The position numbers were made by a program, and so were the translations under genes. DNA of 64,000 nucleotides. Source: Verrucomicrobiaceae bacterium UBA1938 (lineage in GTDB: Bacteria > Verrucomicrobiota > Verrucomicrobiia > Verrucomicrobiales > Verrucomicrobiaceae). The notes under the pieces were generated by a model. The model was given only the letters and a program-made list of their open reading frames with translations. It was not told the DNA's origin and searched no databases. Where the stretch lies: the NCBI GenBank assembly GCA_002336895.1, contig DDFC01000005.1:1-64000 (forward strand), given 5' to 3'. Below, in pieces: positions 60,246-64,000 of this stretch (position 1 is the stretch's first letter; every line of letters begins with the position of its first letter).

Positions 60246-60755
60246 ATGATCGAAGCCAACCGCCCCAGCCTGCATCTGCGCCGTTCCATTTCCACCGGCA
60301 TCGCCCTGCTGGTAATGATGTTCATGGCGGTCGGCGCTGGCTTTGCCGAGGACGAGGTGCCACTGCCCAAGCTTCCGGATGGAGCGGGCCCGATGGACAA
60401 GAACGCGCCCAAGACATTCACCGTCACGGAGTCGGGTCTTAAATTCCGTGTCCTGCGCCAGGGCGGCAGCACCAAGCCGGTGCCGCAGAGCCGGGTGGAG
60501 ATCAATTACGTCGGCTGGCTTTACAATGGCCGGGTGTTTGACAGCTCCTACGCACGTGGGATGCCTACCGTCCTCTCGCTGGCCCAGGTGGTCAAAGGCT
60601 GGACTGAAGGCATGCAGAAAGTGGGCAAAGGCGGAATGATCGAGCTCGAGATCCCCGGCTACCTTGGCTACGGCCTTGCTGGCCAGCCCTCCGGCGGCAT
60701 CCCGCCAAACGCGACGCTGCACTTCATCGTGGAGCTGATCGATGTGATGGAGTGA
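60246..60755 (+). CDS. FKBP-type peptidyl-prolyl isomerase, membrane-anchored or exported
   Basis: A 169-residue protein with an N-terminal hydrophobic segment (IALLVMMFMAVGAGFAED) and an FKBP domain: VEINYVGWLYNGRVFDSSY, VVKGWTEGMQKVGKGG, LGYGLAGQPSGGIPPNATL, FIVELIDV. FKBPs catalyse cis-trans isomerisation at proline and aid folding of exported proteins. The start at 60246 fits the signal. It converges with the UvrD-type helicase gene. Confidence 0.92.
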   Translation: MIEANRPSLHLRRSISTGIALLVMMFMAVGAGFAEDEVPLPKLPDGAGPMDKNAPKTFTVTESGLKFRVLRQGGSTKPVPQSRVEINYVGWLYNGRVFDSSYARGMPTVLSLAQVVKGWTEGMQKVGKGGMIELEIPGYLGYGLAGQPSGGIPPNATLHFIVELIDVME

Positions 60756-60792
60756 ATGGAAACCTTGGCGGAACATTCTCCGCTGGTTTTGC

Positions 60793-62811
60793 TCACCACC
60801 CGCTCTTCACATTCCACACCTCCACCAGATCCTTCGGAAGATCGGAGATGAAGCGTGAGGGACGCATCATGATGTCGCCATCTCGTGCCTGGTGATTGAT
60901 CACAGGGTAGGTCAGGTACAGCTCGTCTTTGGCGCGGGTGACTGTGACGTAGAAAAGGCGGCGCTCTTCCTCCAAGGCGGTGTCGCCACCTTCATCGATG
61001 GCGCGCTTGTGGGGAAACATGCCGTCCGCCAGCCAGACGGCGAAAACCACGCTCCATTCCAATCCTTTGGCCTGATGCCCGGTGGTGAGCGTCACGGCAT
61101 CGCGGTCCTGCTGCTGCTGCGCGGGATTGTTGTCGGTGTCCACGCCGCTGAGCAGGGAAAGCTGGCTGAGGAATTCGAGAGGGTCGGTGAAGCGGTCGCT
61201 GAAGTTGCTGAGCTGCTCCAGGTCCTGCTGGCGCTGCTCGTAGTTCTTGAACTTCGCTTTCATGTAGTCCTCATACACACCCTCGGTGATGCTGCGGATC
61301 ATCATGGGCGGTGTCACGGGACGGCCTTCTTTGTCGATCAGTTCATCCAGCGTGTAGGCAAACTGGTCCCAGGTGGTCTTGGCCTTCTTGGGCACCTTCA
61401 TCTGCACGAGCACCTCCGAGAAGGTGCATGGCATGGTCTCGGCCTTGGAGGCGTCTGATTTGAGCCACTCCTGCCAGAGCTTGGCCGCACTGACATTGCC
61501 GATGCCTTCGCAAAGGCGCACCATGCGCATGAAGCTGACCTCATCCTGGCGGTTCACGGCGAACTTCATGAATGCGGCCACGTCCTTCACATGCGCCTGC
61601 TCAAAGAAGCGCAGGCCGCTGGTGATCTGAAAGGGGACGCCGCGCTGCGTCAGCTCCATCTGGATCTCCATGCTGTGAAAGTGCGCACGGTAGAGCACGG
61701 CGATCTCATTGACGTCCACGCCCTCGTCCATCAGCTCCAGAATGCGCTGCGCCACGAAGGAGGCCTGAGCCGAGGAGCTGTCCAGCGCCACGAGCGCGGG
61801 CAGCATGCCTTTGGACGGGCGCGCAGGCTGCAGGTTTTTGGGTATCTGCCCCCGGTTCATGGCGATGGTCGCATTCGCCAGGCTCAGCACCTCGGGCACG
61901 CTGCGGTAGTTCACCTCAATCTTGTGCACCCGGGCCTGTGGCCAGTGCTTGTCGAATTCGAGGATGTTGGACACATCCGCGCCGCGCCAGGAGTAGATGG
62001 ACTGGGCGTCATCCCCCACCACCATGAGGTTTCCCTGCGGCCCGGTCAGCAGCTCCACCATGCGGCACTGCAGGCTGTTGGTGTCCTGGTACTCATCCAC
62101 CAGCACAAACTCAAACTGGCGGCGGTAGCGCTCCAGCAGATCCTCATTTTCCTCCAGCAGCTGCACGGTGAGAGCGAGGAGGTCGTCAAAGTCCATGCAG
62201 TTGGTTTCACGCTTCTTCTCCTGGTAGAGCTTCCGCATCTTGATGATGCCGGAGGCCACCTCTTCAAAGTACGGGTACCGCGTGTGGATGATTTCCTTCA
62301 CGCTGCAGAGCGTGTTGTCTGCGAGGGAGAAGATGTCACCCAGCACTTCGGCCTTGGGAAAGCGGTAGGTGGTGGTGTCGATGCCGCTGCTGCCCAGCAC
62401 GGTTTCCATGAGGTCCTTCTGGTCCTCGCGGTCCATGATGGAGAAGCCTTTGCGATAGCCGAGGCGCTCGGCGTTGTAGCGCAGCAGGCGGTTGCCGATG
62501 GAGTGGAAGGTGCCGCCCCAGATGCGGCTGGCGTCCTGCGTCACCAGCGCCTGCACGCGCTCCTGCATTTCGCGGGCGGCTTTGTTGGTAAAGGTGAGCA
62601 GCAGGATGGACTCGGGCTGGATGCCGTTGTCCAGCAGCCAGGCCACACGATAGGTGAGCGTGCGGGTCTTGCCGCTGCCAGCGCCTGCAATGACCAGCGC
62701 CTGCCCGGGAGGACTCGTCACCGCTGCATGCTGCTGCGCATTCAGCTCCGCTTTGTAGTCGATGCGGTTGCTGGGTTCGTGCGCGGTGTGCAGCGTGTAA
62801 GTACGGGCCAT
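60793..62811 (-). CDS. UvrD/PcrA-type DNA helicase
   Basis: A 672-residue superfamily 1 helicase. Motifs: GAGSGKTRTLTYR (Walker A), GTFHSIGNRLLR, VDEYQDTNSLQ (Walker B with DExx), GDDAQSIYSWRGAD, EVNYRSVPEVL and TGHQAKGLEWSVVFAV with ERRLFYVTVTRA. It unwinds DNA in repair and replication. The start is 62811 (MARTYTLHT). Length fits UvrD/PcrA. It lies just downstream of the subtilase gene on the same strand. Confidence 0.94.
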   Translation of the reverse strand: MARTYTLHTAHEPSNRIDYKAELNAQQHAAVTSPPGQALVIAGAGSGKTRTLTYRVAWLLDNGIQPESILLLTFTNKAAREMQERVQALVTQDASRIWGGTFHSIGNRLLRYNAERLGYRKGFSIMDREDQKDLMETVLGSSGIDTTTYRFPKAEVLGDIFSLADNTLCSVKEIIHTRYPYFEEVASGIIKMRKLYQEKKRETNCMDFDDLLALTVQLLEENEDLLERYRRQFEFVLVDEYQDTNSLQCRMVELLTGPQGNLMVVGDDAQSIYSWRGADVSNILEFDKHWPQARVHKIEVNYRSVPEVLSLANATIAMNRGQIPKNLQPARPSKGMLPALVALDSSSAQASFVAQRILELMDEGVDVNEIAVLYRAHFHSMEIQMELTQRGVPFQITSGLRFFEQAHVKDVAAFMKFAVNRQDEVSFMRMVRLCEGIGNVSAAKLWQEWLKSDASKAETMPCTFSEVLVQMKVPKKAKTTWDQFAYTLDELIDKEGRPVTPPMMIRSITEGVYEDYMKAKFKNYEQRQQDLEQLSNFSDRFTDPLEFLSQLSLLSGVDTDNNPAQQQQDRDAVTLTTGHQAKGLEWSVVFAVWLADGMFPHKRAIDEGGDTALEEERRLFYVTVTRAKDELYLTYPVINHQARDGDIMMRPSRFISDLPKDLVEVWNVKSGW

Positions 62812-62879
62812 GTGGGAAGTAGCGGGAGGTGGCCAAGGCGTCAAGCCGGGGCTGTCCAGGCAGCCACCCGCACGGCCCG

Positions 62880-64000
62880 CTACTTCGGCAGCTGGATAAA
62901 GCCCGCGCCCACGGCAGTCGCTGGTGCGGAGAGCGGCTCGGCAGTACGTGTGAGCAGTGGGATGATGTTGGAGCTGTAGTAGCCACGGCCCAGCAGATAG
63001 GCCACCACACCGCTGGTGATGGCCGTGGCCTGCGAGGTGCCGCTGCCGATCACGAGACCGTCTCCAGTGTAAGCAGAAACAATACCCACGCCAGGAGCCA
63101 CGAGGGTGAGACCCTGGCCGGAATTGGAAAAATACGCCTGAATGCCATTGGCATCCACCGCTCCCACGCTGAGCACGCCCGGGATGCCTGCAGGCATGGA
63201 CAGGGCGTCCAGCTGTTCATTGCCAGCAGCAGCCACGACGACCACATTATGTTTGAGGGCATATTGTACAGCTTCATCCAGCACAGGGGAGTCTCCTGTG
63301 GCACCAAGGCTGATATTGATCACCCGGGCACCGAGGTCTGTGGCCTGGATGATGCCGGAAGAGACCAGTGCCGTGTTGCTGTCACCGTTTGTGTCCGCCA
63401 CACGGATGTCGAGCAGTTTGGAGGCAGGTGATACGCCACCCACATTCGCATCATTTCCCGCGATAAGAGAGGCCATCGCCGTGCCATGTCCGTTGAAGGC
63501 GCTGCCGTCATTGACGAGATCGTAATGAGTGATCTTCACGCCCGCCAGTGCCGGGTGATTGGTCACGCCGGAATCCACCACCGCCACGGTGACACCCTGG
63601 CCCCATCCAGTTCGGTCTCCCACAGCACCGATGGCATTCAGCCCCTGGCTGCGAAAGGGGGTGCTGCCCCCGGCATTGGCGGCATCAGTCTGCGGAGGCA
63701 GGGGCGGGATGCGAGTGATGAGGTTGGGGCCCACATATGCGTATTCTGTCGCGTGCGTATTCAGATCGTTTTTGAGGCCGGCGGGGTCTTTGAAGCCTAC
63801 ACGCACCATGCGCAGCTTGTGGTCGTAGCCCAGCACCTCCAGGCCCAGTGCTGCAGCACGCGTGCGAAAAGCGGCAAGGGCCTCATCGGTGCGGAAGGTT
63901 AGCAGAGCTTCATTTGGCACCGCACCAGGTCCGTTGAGCGTGATTACAGTGGGCTCCACTGCTGGCATCGTGACTTTAGGGGCTGTTTTGATTGAGTTGG
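62880..64000 (-). CDS. Subtilisin-like S8 serine peptidase (5' partial)
   Basis: A peptidase with all three catalytic residues: Asp in VAVVDSGVT, His in NGHGTAMASLIAG, and Ser in GSGTSQATAITSGV, plus VVVAAAGNEQLD for the oxyanion site. The N-terminal region (NEALLTFRTDEALAAFRTRA) resembles the propeptide. The frame stays open to the right window edge upstream of the ATG at 63968, so the gene is probably cut by the window; the signal sequence is not visible. It ends without an obvious anchor. Role: extracellular or periplasmic proteolysis. Confidence 0.9.
   Translation of the reverse strand, partial: NSIKTAPKVTMPAVEPTVITLNGPGAVPNEALLTFRTDEALAAFRTRAAALGLEVLGYDHKLRMVRVGFKDPAGLKNDLNTHATEYAYVGPNLITRIPPLPPQTDAANAGGSTPFRSQGLNAIGAVGDRTGWGQGVTVAVVDSGVTNHPALAGVKITHYDLVNDGSAFNGHGTAMASLIAGNDANVGGVSPASKLLDIRVADTNGDSNTALVSSGIIQATDLGARVINISLGATGDSPVLDEAVQYALKHNVVVVAAAGNEQLDALSMPAGIPGVLSVGAVDANGIQAYFSNSGQGLTLVAPGVGIVSAYTGDGLVIGSGTSQATAITSGVVAYLLGRGYYSSNIIPLLTRTAEPLSAPATAVGAGFIQLPK

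Noticed and set aside
1..64000. CRISPR array, prophage or insertion sequence
   Set aside because: No regularly spaced repeats, cas-like genes, integrases or transposases were seen on either strand.

Overview
This is a GC-rich chromosomal window from a free-living, Gram-negative member of the PVC superphylum, most likely a Verrucomicrobiota (Verrucomicrobiae, Prosthecobacter-like). That is inferred from the protein families, not from rRNA. The marks are DUF1501 and DUF1549/DUF1553 proteins, a giant DUF1080/PVC-type/HEAT/LamG/CxxCH protein, Tat-exported Gfo/Idh/MocA oxidoreductases, SUMF1-fold lipoprotein-like proteins, a sulfatase and ELWxxDGT repeats. No rRNA, tRNA, CRISPR array, prophage or transposase gene was seen. 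Housekeeping anchors are rplI, mnmA, ppc, fabG and a UvrD/PcrA helicase.

Layout. 0-3.5 kb: a partial squalene-cyclase-fold protein, a DUF1460 protein, a TPM protein and an SDR. 3.8-8 kb: two overlapping sensor-kinase genes. 8-17.8 kb: cupin, Tat esterase, phosphatase, oxidoreductase, an autoinducer-synthase-like acyltransferase, a secreted protein, an orphan DUF1501 gene bracketed by two 50-bp palindromes in opposite orientation, an EEP hydrolase and fabG. 18-19.6 kb: sulfatase. 19.6-22.7 kb: a tight five-gene operon of three tandem paralogous small membrane proteins, a Tes/MJ0619-like radical SAM protein and an Lgt-like membrane protein. 22.7-27.7 kb: a type I secretion operon (ABC, HlyD, TolC) whose ABC ATPase lacks the Walker A lysine. 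28-33.5 kb: two lipoproteins, an oxidoreductase, rplI, NUDIX and small proteins. 33.6-38.9 kb: secreted chorismate mutase, mnmA, VOC, a WYL regulator with an AlkZ-related protein, and an FGE-like protein. 39-45.6 kb: ABC permease, a second FGE-like protein, prolyl-oligopeptidase-type hydrolase, proteasome-like Ntn hydrolase and NMP-kinase-like protein. 45.7-50.8 kb: the 1393-residue PVC protein with a divergent AraC regulator. 50.9-64 kb: ELWxxDGT protein, ppc, a Gfo/DUF1501/DUF1549 cluster, FKBP, helicase and a subtilase that runs off the end.

How genes work together. Most of the window is a secretome for polymer breakdown and envelope functions plus scattered housekeeping genes. The most promising undescribed system is the 19.6-22.7 kb operon. 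Its overlapping ORFs, its radical SAM protein resembling the tetraether-synthase family and its Lgt-like partner lacking the Lgt catalytic histidine suggest a membrane-lipid or lipoprotein-lipid modification module. Other unusual signals are the ATPase-degenerate secretion operon, a 23-bp-arm palindrome inserted in frame in the PVC gene, and the mirrored 50-bp palindromes around the DUF1501 gene.
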